A stretch of DNA of 64,000 nucleotides, taken from Eubacterium sp. An11 (GTDB lineage: Bacteria > Bacillota > Clostridia > Lachnospirales > Lachnospiraceae). The position numbers were made by a program, and so were the translations under genes. Of the stretch, positions 1 to 6,003 are shown piece after piece. Under the pieces are notes generated by a model. That model ran no database searches and had not been told where the DNA came from. It saw nothing but the letters and a program-made list of their open reading frames with translations. Numbering within the stretch: the stretch's first letter is position 1; the number at the start of each line of letters is the position of its first letter. The stretch lies in NCBI RefSeq assembly GCF_002161065.1, contig NZ_NFLV01000010.1:1-64000 (forward strand). The letters are read 5' to 3'.

Positions 1-31
1 ATAAATAGTGCCTGAACCACACACTATTTAT
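1..31. terminator. Inverted repeat at left window edge
   Basis: ATAAATAGTG at 1-10 pairs with CACTATTTAT at 22-31. It could be the terminator of a gene lying left of the window. There is no strong T-run, so the role is uncertain. Confidence 0.4.
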
Positions 32-38
32 GCTCATA

Positions 39-74
39 ACAGACACAAATAATGCTTGTTACAGACATAAATAA
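39..74. repeat. Two 14-nt direct repeats upstream of the first gene
   Basis: ACAGACACAAATAA (39-52) and ACAGACATAAATAA (61-74) differ at one base and start 22 bp apart, about two helical turns. They sit just upstream of the first gene, so a regulator-binding role is possible but unproven. Confidence 0.4.
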
Positions 75-90
75 AGCGGGAGGAAGGACG

Positions 91-795
91 ATGCAGAAGG
101 GAAAGTATTACCGGATGAGAAAAGAACTGGTATGGGGAGCGGGCATCCTGGCTGCCCTGCTTCTTTCTTTCACAGCTTTTGGCAAAATGAAAGATACGGC
201 AGATATGCCGCAACAAGAAGAGTTCACTTCTATGGAGTATAAAGAATTGCCAGCAGTCCAGTCGGAGCTGTCGGATCCGGAGGGCTGTTATCTGTGTGGT
301 ACAGCAAAGGAAAGCCTGATGGGATATTTCCGGCAGTTTGATGATCTGGGGATTATCAGTGTAAACCAGTGGTATGTGCTGGATTTCGGCATCCTGCCTC
401 ATGAGGAGGACGGAGCAGATACCAGCGGCACCAGGACTGCCATGACAGGCACTGGGGAAGGTGGAGATTTCTTTTCCAGCACACAGACGCCCTCCCGTGG
501 GATTTCCACGGTGGAAGTCAGTTATGGGGAAGATAGCATCCTGGATGTGGAGAAGGCAAAAGCTATTCTTTGCCAGGACTGCCTGGATAAGCTGCTCTCT
601 GTCATGGAAACCTACGGACCGGAAGGGGAGGAACCAAAGCCCAGGGATCTGTGCCTGGTGGATTTTCAGACGCAAGAGCTGTATTCCCTGCAGGAGCAGT
701 ATGCCAGCTACTACATCCGGGATTATTATGTACGGCTGGATCAGACGGATGACGGGATGGAGGTGGAAGCGGTCTATGCGCCAGTGCGGGATTGA
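91..795 (+). CDS. Secreted or membrane-anchored Cys-rich protein of unknown function
   Basis: 234 aa. I chose the ATG at 91 because AGGAAGGA lies 3-10 bases upstream; an upstream in-frame start at 52 has no such site. The N-terminus has basic residues, then one hydrophobic segment (about residues 13-30) with no clear cleavage site, so an anchored extracytoplasmic protein is likely. Two CxxC pairs (CYLC near residue 58 and CQDC near 157) could bind a metal or form disulfides. I do not recognise the family. It precedes the small HTH gene at 892 and lies in the accessory part of element A, so it is probably element cargo or a surface component of its transfer machinery. Confidence 0.6.
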   Translation: MQKGKYYRMRKELVWGAGILAALLLSFTAFGKMKDTADMPQQEEFTSMEYKELPAVQSELSDPEGCYLCGTAKESLMGYFRQFDDLGIISVNQWYVLDFGILPHEEDGADTSGTRTAMTGTGEGGDFFSSTQTPSRGISTVEVSYGEDSILDVEKAKAILCQDCLDKLLSVMETYGPEGEEPKPRDLCLVDFQTQELYSLQEQYASYYIRDYYVRLDQTDDGMEVEAVYAPVRD

Positions 796-891
796 CGGGA
801 AATTCCATGGGAAATCAGGCAGGCTGCCACTATGCTATCCGGATCGCATATGGTATGATGAAAGTATTCTAAGGGAAGGGAGCGGGATGTG

Positions 892-1149
892 ATGCAGGAG
901 CAGGAATGTACGCTGGATCTGAATACAATCGAGGCGGCAGTCGCCGGGGAGAAATGGGCGCTGGAGAAGGTGCTGGCATATTATGCGGATTATATTGAGG
1001 AACTGGCGACAGTAGAAATCGAACAGCCGGATGGAAGCGTGAAGAAGATTGTGGATGAGGATTTGAAACAGCAGATCGGGCTGAAGCTGCTGGAAGAGAT
1101 ACCGAATTTCCCGCTGGAGGAAGCAAAGAAGGAAGCGGCGAAGGAATGA
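892..1149 (+). CDS. Small conjugative-transposon helix-turn-helix protein (HTH_16-like)
   Basis: 85 aa. GTG at 889 is an alternative start; the AAGGGAAGGGA site at 870-880 fits either. The pattern (helical N-terminus, 'LEKVLAYYADYIEELA', a short basic linker ending in a D-E-D acidic turn, then an amphipathic helix 'QIGLKLLEEIPNF') matches the small HTH_16-type proteins of Tn916- and Tn1549-like elements, which usually sit beside a sigma-like factor. The same family recurs at 15,454-15,696 and 44,172-44,384. No sigma-like partner follows here; the gene array begins instead. A regulatory role is inferred from family membership only. Confidence 0.65.
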   Translation: MQEQECTLDLNTIEAAVAGEKWALEKVLAYYADYIEELATVEIEQPDGSVKKIVDEDLKQQIGLKLLEEIPNFPLEEAKKEAAKE

Positions 1150-1195
1150 AGAGACAAATTGAAATTTTTGATGGAATTATTACTGGGAGGGGAAG

Positions 1196-1903
1196 ATGGC
1201 AGGACAACATAATAAAATAATAAATGCAGCAGCCAAGAGAATACTCGCCCCTGAAGGACTTTTTAGAGTGGGATCTTCACGAACATGGATTGATGATAAC
1301 GGGTATTTTGTAATACAGGTAGAATTTCAGCCCAGTTCATATGACAGGGGTTCATATCTGAATGTCGGAATCAGTTTCTTATGGGAAACCAGTGAAGGCT
1401 TAAACGAAACGCTGGCGTTTAATATCGGCTATCGTGTAAATAAAGTGGGATATGTTTCGTATAGAGGAAATGATGCTGCCTATGAGAAAAAGATGGAAGA
1501 TTTTGCAGAAGCTGCCATGGAAAAAGTAAGGGAGTATCGTCAGTTTCGTGATATGGACTATGCAAAAAGACAGATGAAAAGTCAGCTTAATAACATACCG
1601 AAAGGAAGAGGATTCTGGGAGGTATACGAATTGGCGATGCTTTGCTTTCTAAAAAGAGATTTTGAAGAGGGAAAAGAATACTTTAATCGTTTTCTCCAGA
1701 TACTCAAGGACTCCTTTTATGTAGGAGATCTGTATATTGAATGGCATGAAGAATTATATAATCATTGTATTGAACAGCTTTGTCCTGAATTGGAATCCGA
1801 AGAAACAGCATATAAAATGGTATGCGATATGATTGAACGCAGAAGGAATTTTTTCTCCAGTAAACCTTCATATAAGAAATTAAAGAAAGAATTTACCTTG
1901 TGA
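1196..1903 (+). CDS. DUF4304-like protein, first gene of the repeat-punctuated array
   Basis: 235 aa. The ATG follows a GGGAGGGG ribosome-binding site. The N-terminal ~120 residues show the DUF4304-like pattern: an amphipathic first helix, then alternating beta-strands with 'VQVEFQPSS' and 'YLNVGISFLW'. The C-terminal half is alpha-helical and charged. DUF4304 proteins are often found beside polymorphic toxins and are suspected immunity proteins, but no toxin gene is visible in this window. The gene is AT-rich compared with the flanking conjugation genes. The first repeat of the array lies 40 nt after its stop; no repeat precedes it. Immunity function is an inference. Confidence 0.6.
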   Translation: MAGQHNKIINAAAKRILAPEGLFRVGSSRTWIDDNGYFVIQVEFQPSSYDRGSYLNVGISFLWETSEGLNETLAFNIGYRVNKVGYVSYRGNDAAYEKKMEDFAEAAMEKVREYRQFRDMDYAKRQMKSQLNNIPKGRGFWEVYELAMLCFLKRDFEEGKEYFNRFLQILKDSFYVGDLYIEWHEELYNHCIEQLCPELESEETAYKMVCDMIERRRNFFSSKPSYKKLKKEFTL

Positions 1904-1942
1904 GATCATATCTTAAAAACATTACAAAGCCTAAGCGATAAG

Positions 1943-1970
1943 TCCTAAGTTGTAGAGCAGAAAATTGGAA
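1943..1970 (+). repeat. Array repeat R1
   Basis: Full 28-nt copy. It begins TCCTAAGTTG, continues TAGAGCAGAA and ends AATTGGAA. It lies between the first and second array genes. Confidence 0.9.
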
Positions 1971-2021
1971 GGTATCGAATTTGGAAAAAGTGACTTTTGA
2001 GAAAGGCAGAAGGGGGATTTG

Positions 2022-2456
2022 ATGGATAGTTCGGAATTTAGGAGAATTTTTAAGGAATGTATGATAGAAAATGGTTTTGCTTTTAGAAAAAATAAATGCT
2101 ATTTGCTATCTGAGAAGTTGATAGCTATTATACAGACACAAAAATCAAACTTTTCAAATGGATTTTACATTAATTATGGTTTTTTAGTAAAGGAAATACA
2201 TAAAAATATGGATTGTTCTAATATCTGCCTATGTGATGTTGTGGGACGCTTTACGATAAATGATAAAGATGAATATGAGTTATCTTCTCTTACATCTGAA
2301 ATGTTAATTGAAAGTTTAAAGACTAATGTTAATGACATTATATTTCCTGTGGCAAATGGCGGTATTATGAAATATTTTGAGCTGTATCCCAAAGCTATTT
2401 GTGTTGCAAAGAAGGAATTAAGAGAATTTTTAAATAGTAAATACTACAAATCCTAA
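2022..2456 (+). CDS. DUF4304-like protein, array gene 2
   Basis: 144 aa. The ATG at 2022 follows AGGGGGAT; a TTG three bases upstream is possible. 'FRRIFKECMIENGFAFRKNKCY', read as the first helix and strand, then 'IIQTQKSNFSNGFYINYGF', is the typical DUF4304 start: helix, 'GF+k', then strands with an N-Y-G turn. It is a shorter relative of the protein at 1,196, so two members of one family sit in the array. The stop codon TAA (2454-2456) lies inside repeat R2, so the repeat supplies the end of the gene. Function unknown; an immunity-type role is inferred from the family. Confidence 0.65.
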   Translation: MDSSEFRRIFKECMIENGFAFRKNKCYLLSEKLIAIIQTQKSNFSNGFYINYGFLVKEIHKNMDCSNICLCDVVGRFTINDKDEYELSSLTSEMLIESLKTNVNDIIFPVANGGIMKYFELYPKAICVAKKELREFLNSKYYKS

Positions 2457-2477
2457 GTTGTAGAGCAGAAAATTGGA
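2451..2477 (+). repeat. Array repeat R2
   Basis: 27 of 28 nt of the consensus, starting TCCTAAGTTG and ending AATTGGA. It overlaps the stop codon of the preceding gene. Confidence 0.9.
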
Positions 2478-2494
2478 TGTTGGAGGGTTAATAT

Positions 2495-3124
2495 ATGGCT
2501 AATTCATATCAGATAATAGATGAGAAAACATGGGAAAGGGCAATTCATTGTGCTATATTTAGAAACAGTGTTGAGCCTGCTTTTTGCGTAACATTTGAAG
2601 TGGATATTACAAATTTTAAGCACATGGTCAAGGAAGAAGGATTATCCTTTACATTAGCTATGGTATATGCAGTATGCAAATGTGCCAATCATATAGAGGC
2701 TTTTCGCTATCGTTTTGTAGATGGGAAAGTTGCCCTTTATAATAAAATAGATACCGCCTTTACTTATTTGAACAAGGATACGGGTTTGTTTAAAGTGGTA
2801 AATGTTCCAATGTTAGATGATTTGAAAGAATACTGTGCGTTAGCAGCAAAAACAGCAGAAGAACAGAAAGAATATTTTACAGGACCATTAGGAAATGATG
2901 TTTTCCAATGTTCTCCAATGCCTTGGGTTACATATACTCATATATCGCACACAAACTCAGGGAAAAAAGATAATGCAACACCTCTTTTTGATTGGGGAAA
3001 ATATTATGAAAAAGATGGAAGAATCATGATCCCAATTTCCGTGCAGGCGCATCATTCATTTGTAGATGGTCTGCATATCGGACAGTTTGTGGAGGAGCTG
3101 AAAAGATTTTTGAGTGATTGCTAA
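2495..3124 (+). CDS. Chloramphenicol O-acetyltransferase-like (CatA family) protein
   Basis: 209 aa, the normal length of type A chloramphenicol acetyltransferases, which use acetyl-CoA to acetylate the drug in the cytoplasm. The C-terminus carries the family signature HHSFVDGLH (from about residue 186) with the catalytic histidine and the Asp-Gly after it. The N-terminal half has the 'FCVTFEVDIT' strand and 'SFTLAMVYAVCKCAN' helix of the trimeric fold. GGAGGG at 2481-2486 precedes the ATG. It is unusual as an enzyme among small immunity-like genes, flanked on both sides by the array repeat. The CatA fold also covers proteins without demonstrated resistance, so the substrate is not certain. 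Confidence 0.8.
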   Translation: MANSYQIIDEKTWERAIHCAIFRNSVEPAFCVTFEVDITNFKHMVKEEGLSFTLAMVYAVCKCANHIEAFRYRFVDGKVALYNKIDTAFTYLNKDTGLFKVVNVPMLDDLKEYCALAAKTAEEQKEYFTGPLGNDVFQCSPMPWVTYTHISHTNSGKKDNATPLFDWGKYYEKDGRIMIPISVQAHHSFVDGLHIGQFVEELKRFLSDC

Positions 3125-3125
3125 A

Positions 3126-3153
3126 TCCTAAGTTGTAGAGCAGAAAATTGGAA
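3126..3153 (+). repeat. Array repeat R3
   Basis: Full 28-nt copy that begins one base after the stop codon of the acetyltransferase gene. Confidence 0.9.
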
Positions 3154-3170
3154 GTTGTGGAGGTCTTAGT

Positions 3171-3566
3171 ATGGGATTATTTGATAAGTTAAAATTGGAT
3201 AAAGGCAATAAAGATTTTTTTGTATGGCTGGATTCGATTTTAAAGGACGAATTGAATAATGATGTAAAAGCGATTAACTTTAACCTATATGAAGATGCTG
3301 ATAACAAATGGTCTATTGAGTTAGTCGGTACATTTTCTTTCAATAAAGATGATGATGATTGGGCTTGTGATGAAGTATTTGCTACAAGAGATAATCCTTT
3401 CGTGATAGAGTGCGAAAGTGATTGGAAATCAATGGAAACGGTTTTTATTGATTTAGTAAATGAATATCTTTCTTCTGGCAAATATGCAAGCAAATTAAAA
3501 GAATACTTAGCGGTTGGTATTGGATTTGTTGACGGGGATTTGCATATTTTATATGATAAATCCTAA
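3171..3566 (+). CDS. Small acidic protein of unknown function, array gene 4
   Basis: 131 aa with a GGAGGT ribosome-binding site. It is acidic, mixed alpha/beta and without signal peptide or membrane segment; 'KWSIELVGTFSFNKDDDDW' and 'NPFVIECESDWKSME' are its most distinctive stretches. Small, acidic, cytoplasmic and cassette-borne is the usual profile of immunity proteins, but I cannot place it in a named family. Its stop TAA (3564-3566) lies inside repeat R4, as in the second array gene. Confidence 0.6.
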   Translation: MGLFDKLKLDKGNKDFFVWLDSILKDELNNDVKAINFNLYEDADNKWSIELVGTFSFNKDDDDWACDEVFATRDNPFVIECESDWKSMETVFIDLVNEYLSSGKYASKLKEYLAVGIGFVDGDLHILYDKS

Positions 3567-3588
3567 GTTGTAGAGCAGAAAATTGGAA
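3561..3588 (+). repeat. Array repeat R4
   Basis: Full 28-nt copy. Its first TAA is the stop codon of the preceding gene. Confidence 0.9.
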
Positions 3589-3607
3589 GTTGAAAAGGAG
3601 ATTGGAA

Positions 3608-3796
3608 ATGAAAAGATATGAGTATATGACCGTAGATTTAAGCGCAGAGCCTTCGTTTAATGTTCATGTTAAGTTAGACAGATATATTGCTAAGCTGAAC
3701 GAATATGGTAAGCAAGGGTGGAGATTGATTTCTGGAACTGATGATTGGAAATATTCAATTTTTGAGCGAGAAATTGAGGATAAGGAAGAAGAATAA
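3608..3796 (+). CDS. DUF4177-like small protein
   Basis: 62 aa. I chose the ATG at 3608 because AAAAGGAG at 3593-3600 is well spaced; an earlier in-frame ATG at 3590 overlaps that site. 'YEYMTVDLS', 'LNEYGKQGWRLIS' and 'YSIFEREI' follow the DUF4177 pattern: an N-terminal strand, a helix ending in 'yGkeGW-L-s', then a final strand ending in a basic/acidic pair. The function of that family is unknown. It is the fifth array gene, with repeats on both sides. Confidence 0.65.
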   Translation: MKRYEYMTVDLSAEPSFNVHVKLDRYIAKLNEYGKQGWRLISGTDDWKYSIFEREIEDKEEE

Positions 3797-3797
3797 A

Positions 3798-3825
3798 TCC
3801 TGAGTTGTAGAGCAGAAAATTGGAA
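3798..3825 (+). repeat. Array repeat R5
   Basis: 28-nt copy with one substitution (TCCTGAG instead of TCCTAAG), two bases after the stop of the DUF4177-like gene. Confidence 0.88.
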
Positions 3826-3850
3826 TTTTTAAGCCTGAAAGGAGAACTTT

Positions 3851-4048
3851 ATGGAAGAATTAAAATCTATCATGGAAAAATTTGCTGCGTCAGATTGGGA
3901 TTTAATAGCTGTTCCCGCACAACAATGGTTAGATGGAGAAGCTGATAAAAATGCTTTAGTATCAGCAATTAAGCAGGCTGATAAAGAATGTGGAAATTGC
4001 GGGTGCGAATTAGACCCATTGTATAAAAGAGCATTGGAACTTCTTTGA
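3851..4048 (+). CDS. Small protein with a C-x2-C-x-C cluster, array gene 6
   Basis: 65 aa, translated from AAGGAG (3838-3843) at good spacing. It is mostly alpha-helical and acidic, with 'WDLIAVPAQQWLDGE' in the middle and a cysteine cluster 'ECGNCGCEL' near residue 48. I do not recognise the family. It sits between repeat R5 and a degenerate repeat R6, so it belongs to the array by position. Confidence 0.55.
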   Translation: MEELKSIMEKFAASDWDLIAVPAQQWLDGEADKNALVSAIKQADKECGNCGCELDPLYKRALELL

Positions 4049-4060
4049 GAATACGTCAAC

Positions 4061-4073
4061 TCCTAAGCTAGAG
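4061..4073 (+). repeat. Degenerate array repeat R6
   Basis: Only TCCTAAG and a following GAG-like remnant match the consensus. It lies at the expected place between two array genes, so it is probably a decayed copy. Confidence 0.5.
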
Positions 4074-4086
4074 GGGATATAGCAAT

Positions 4087-4275
4087 ATGAAAAACTATAG
4101 ATATTTAACTATTGGCTTATTAACGGGATTTATTGTGGGTGGCTGCATAGGTGTGTTGGCATGGGTGTTTTTACAAAATATTTTTGCCATTCCTATTTGT
4201 GCAAGTATCGGAATGTTGATTGGAATTGTTATAGGTACGGTGATTGATTATCAAAAAAATCATCAAGAGAAATAG
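4087..4275 (+). CDS. Small two-helix membrane protein, array gene 7
   Basis: 62 aa with two hydrophobic segments (about residues 7-29 and 32-54) rich in glycine, joined by a short loop and ending in a basic tail. An AGAGGGG site lies 8-14 bases upstream of the ATG. No family is recognisable. Membrane proteins of this size in immunity or toxin arrays can protect against membrane-acting toxins, but nothing in the sequence shows that. Confidence 0.55.
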   Translation: MKNYRYLTIGLLTGFIVGGCIGVLAWVFLQNIFAIPICASIGMLIGIVIGTVIDYQKNHQEK

Positions 4276-4304
4276 CAAAAATGGATGATGCCTTAAAGGG
4301 AAAA

Positions 4305-4325
4305 TCCTAAGTTGTCGAATTGGAA
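4305..4325 (+). repeat. Array repeat R7 with internal deletion
   Basis: Both ends of the consensus are present (TCCTAAGTTGT, then AATTGGAA) but several central bases are missing. It lies between the membrane protein and zinc-finger genes. Confidence 0.8.
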
Positions 4326-4345
4326 TTTTTCAAGGAGGATTTACA

Positions 4346-4600
4346 ATGAAATGTATGAAATGTCATAACACATTGCACTCAGAAACCGGCGAATTTTCTA
4401 TGACTATTAACGGAAAAAGTATAAAAGTCATAAATGCACCTGTATTACATTGCAAGAACTGTAATTCGGTAATTATTAGCGACGAAGTAAAAGAAAAGGC
4501 AAAAGAATTTTCAAAAGTATATTTATATCCAGACAATACTCTTGATTACGCAGAATGTGAAGCCGGAACGATTATGTCGGTAATGAATTTACTGCTTTGA
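4346..4600 (+). CDS. YgiT/MqsA-type zinc-finger protein
   Basis: 84 aa, with AAGGAGGA eight bases before the ATG. Two zinc-ligand pairs, CMKC (residues 3-6) and CKNC (about 31-34), frame a short beta segment, as in the N-terminal zinc domain of MqsA/YgiT-type antitoxins. The C-terminal helix-turn-helix half of MqsA is replaced by about 45 residues that do not look like an XRE domain. No mRNA-interferase partner gene is adjacent. It may be an orphan antitoxin-like protein acting as array cargo. Confidence 0.6.
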   Translation: MKCMKCHNTLHSETGEFSMTINGKSIKVINAPVLHCKNCNSVIISDEVKEKAKEFSKVYLYPDNTLDYAECEAGTIMSVMNLLL

Positions 4601-4610
4601 TGACGACAAA

Positions 4611-4638
4611 TCCTAAGTTGTAGTGCAGAAAATTGGAA
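4611..4638 (+). repeat. Array repeat R8, last copy
   Basis: 28-nt copy with one substitution (TAGTGCAG for TAGAGCAG). No gene follows; the next feature is the toxin-antitoxin module. Confidence 0.88.
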
Positions 4639-4673
4639 TTGCCAGGTTCACCAGGGGCGTGGATAAATATAAA

Positions 4674-4705
4674 ACTGGGGGACTTGATTTCTCGCATCCC
4701 CCAGT
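4674..4705 (-). terminator. Terminator of the type I toxin mRNA, containing the antisense promoter
   Basis: ACTGGGGG (4674-4681) pairs with CCCCCAGT (4698-4705). On the minus strand it is followed by TTTTAT, as a rho-independent terminator should be. The -35 of the plus-strand antisense promoter lies in the loop and its -10 just outside the stem. Confidence 0.7.
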
Positions 4706-4712
4706 GTATAAT
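4684..4712 (+). promoter_or_regulatory. Promoter of the antisense RNA
   Basis: TTGATT (4684-4689), a 17-bp spacer and a perfect TATAAT (4707-4712). It points towards the 3' end of the small toxin gene on the opposite strand. Confidence 0.75.
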
Positions 4713-4718
4713 GAACTC

Positions 4719-4820
4719 AGAAAGGTAATCAGATGCAAAATCTGATGCCCTCAGTCAATTTATAAGTAATACAGAGATAGCATCCTTGACTTTGGACGGT
4801 ACAGGATGCTATTTCTTATT
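4719..4820 (+). ncRNA. Predicted antisense RNA antitoxin (RatA-like arrangement)
   Basis: A transcript from the promoter at 4684-4712 would run to the hairpin AGCATCCT...AGGATGCT (about 4779-4810), which is followed by a T-rich run. It would be about 100 nt and fully complementary to the 3' untranslated region of the toxin mRNA, overlapping the toxin stop codon. This is the geometry of TxpA/RatA-type modules. Start and end are predictions from promoter and hairpin. Confidence 0.65.
4777..4812 (+). terminator. Terminator of the antisense RNA
   Basis: ATAGCATCCT pairs with AGGATGCTAT across a 16-nt loop and is followed by TTCTTATT on the plus strand. Confidence 0.65.
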
Positions 4821-4898
4821 ATGTCGATTATCTATGTAAGTCAAAGCCGCAAAAATAACTAACAGTAAAGTCAGGACTTCTGTGATAGTCATGGGCAT
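4809..4898 (-). CDS. Holin-like type I toxin peptide
   Basis: 29 aa: a short N-terminus, one hydrophobic helix (about residues 6-19, 'VLTLLLVIFAALTY') and a charged end rich in Asn, His and Lys. That is the layout of Hol_Tox/TxpA-type toxins of Firmicutes, which damage the membrane when unchecked. AAAGGAGGG precedes the start; a second in-frame ATG is two codons in. The promoter is at 4967-4995 and a predicted antisense RNA covers the 3' side, making a complete type I module. It is too short for standard ORF calling. It would stabilise element A. Confidence 0.75.
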   Translation of the reverse strand: MPMTITEVLTLLLVIFAALTYIDNRHNKK

Positions 4899-4966
4899 CA
4901 CCCTCCTTTTTCACTAGAGGGCAAGATCGAAAAGCATCCGTCTTTCTGGTTCAATTATACCGGAAT

Positions 4967-4995
4967 AGTATATCATGGCATATAGCCACTGACAA
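4967..4995 (-). promoter_or_regulatory. Promoter of the toxin gene
   Basis: On the minus strand, TTGTCA (4995-4990), a 17-bp spacer and TATACT (4972-4967). The transcript would start near 4960, giving a leader of about 60 nt before the toxin start codon. Confidence 0.7.
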
Positions 4996-5014
4996 TAAAT
5001 ATATTGTAGGAAAT

Positions 5015-5058
5015 GGCAGCTCTGCAGACGAATATTACAGTGCTGCCGTTTTCTTTTT
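5015..5058. terminator. Hairpin between the toxin module and the S1-domain gene
   Basis: GGCAGC (5015-5020) pairs with GCTGCC (5042-5047) and is followed on the plus strand by GTTTTCTTTTT. It may also end the minus-strand S1 operon, but the T-run on that side is weak. Confidence 0.5.
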
Positions 5059-5983
5059 ACAGGTTCTGCCGGATAATCCGGGTAATAAGCCCCACCGCCA
5101 CATTGCGCTCCTCATCAATATGCGTAACGACAAAGGATACCTCGTCCTTTTTCCCTACGGTACGGGGATCATAGCAGGAATGAGCGATAGCGTTGACGCC
5201 AATCGAGAGCCGGACAAATACGGTGCCTTTGTGGATATCTTCCACGACACCAGCATATTTGCCCTGGACTTTGCATTTCTTCATGTTCTCTTTGCTGGTA
5301 TTGCCTTCCACGCTTTTCACATCCGCATGGACGGTGATCTGCTCCGGAGATTCTGCCTTTACATCCAGAATCCGCACCAGGATGTGATCCCCCACACGGA
5401 ACCGCTCCCTGGCGTCTCCCAGCCAGTCAAAGGACAGATCCCTTGCCAGGATGGAAGTCTCCACACCAAAAATTTCAGCCCGGACAACCTTTTCTGCCAC
5501 CGCGATCACTCTGGCCTGAACGATCCGGTCTTCGCATACCTTCGGCTTTCCGGATGCATCTGTATCCAGATAGAAAATCTGGCGTTTCTTCAGCATGGCT
5601 TCCTTCCGGCTTGCCACAATGCTGCGTGTCTTGGCATCTAATCCTTTCACCAGAAAATCAATCTCACACCCCAGCATATTATTGAGGATTTTATTTTGCC
5701 GCAGGGAAAGTTCCCCGTAATCGTGGGCGTTATCCTGAACAAGATTCAGCATCATTTCCGAGATGGGGATGACGGTACGGAAGTCCTTGTAATAGATAAT
5801 AGCAATCAGACTGCCGGCCTCCGTTTTCTCAATGCCGCCCAGTTTCCCGGTAAGGATTTTCCGAGTGCGGTAGGCGTTCTGGATCTCGTGCCAGATGAGA
5901 TCCGCTTTGGACTGCGGCGTTTCCAGCTGAGCATCGGCGTCCAGGGTAAGGATAGAAGTTACATGGTTCAGTTCGTTTGGCAT
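5057..5983 (-). CDS. S1 RNA-binding domain protein of the transfer operon
   Basis: 308 aa. After an N-terminal region of about 150 residues without a recognisable fold come two S1-like OB segments: roughly 155-225 ('VQARVIAVAEKVVRAEIFG') and 240-305 ('GKYAGVVEDIHKGTVFVRL', then 'VSFVVTHIDEERNVAVG'). S1 domains bind single-stranded RNA. Genes of this type occur beside VirD4-like genes in Firmicute conjugative elements, where their role is unknown. A GGAGG site precedes the ATG. It lies 20 bp downstream of the VirD4 gene and is the last gene of the minus-strand operon. Confidence 0.75.
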   Translation of the reverse strand: MPNELNHVTSILTLDADAQLETPQSKADLIWHEIQNAYRTRKILTGKLGGIEKTEAGSLIAIIYYKDFRTVIPISEMMLNLVQDNAHDYGELSLRQNKILNNMLGCEIDFLVKGLDAKTRSIVASRKEAMLKKRQIFYLDTDASGKPKVCEDRIVQARVIAVAEKVVRAEIFGVETSILARDLSFDWLGDARERFRVGDHILVRILDVKAESPEQITVHADVKSVEGNTSKENMKKCKVQGKYAGVVEDIHKGTVFVRLSIGVNAIAHSCYDPRTVGKKDEVSFVVTHIDEERNVAVGLITRIIRQNL

Positions 5984-6003
5984 AAGCTGCCTCCTTTCAA
6001 AAA

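Noticed and set aside
1943-4638. CRISPR array
   Set aside because: The repeats are 200-700 bp apart with genes between them, unequal in spacing and partly decayed. No cas genes are present.
1943-4638. Classical integron cassette array
   Set aside because: No integron integrase gene in the window, the repeat lacks the attC core sites and has only a weak hairpin. I kept cassette-like as a hypothesis only.
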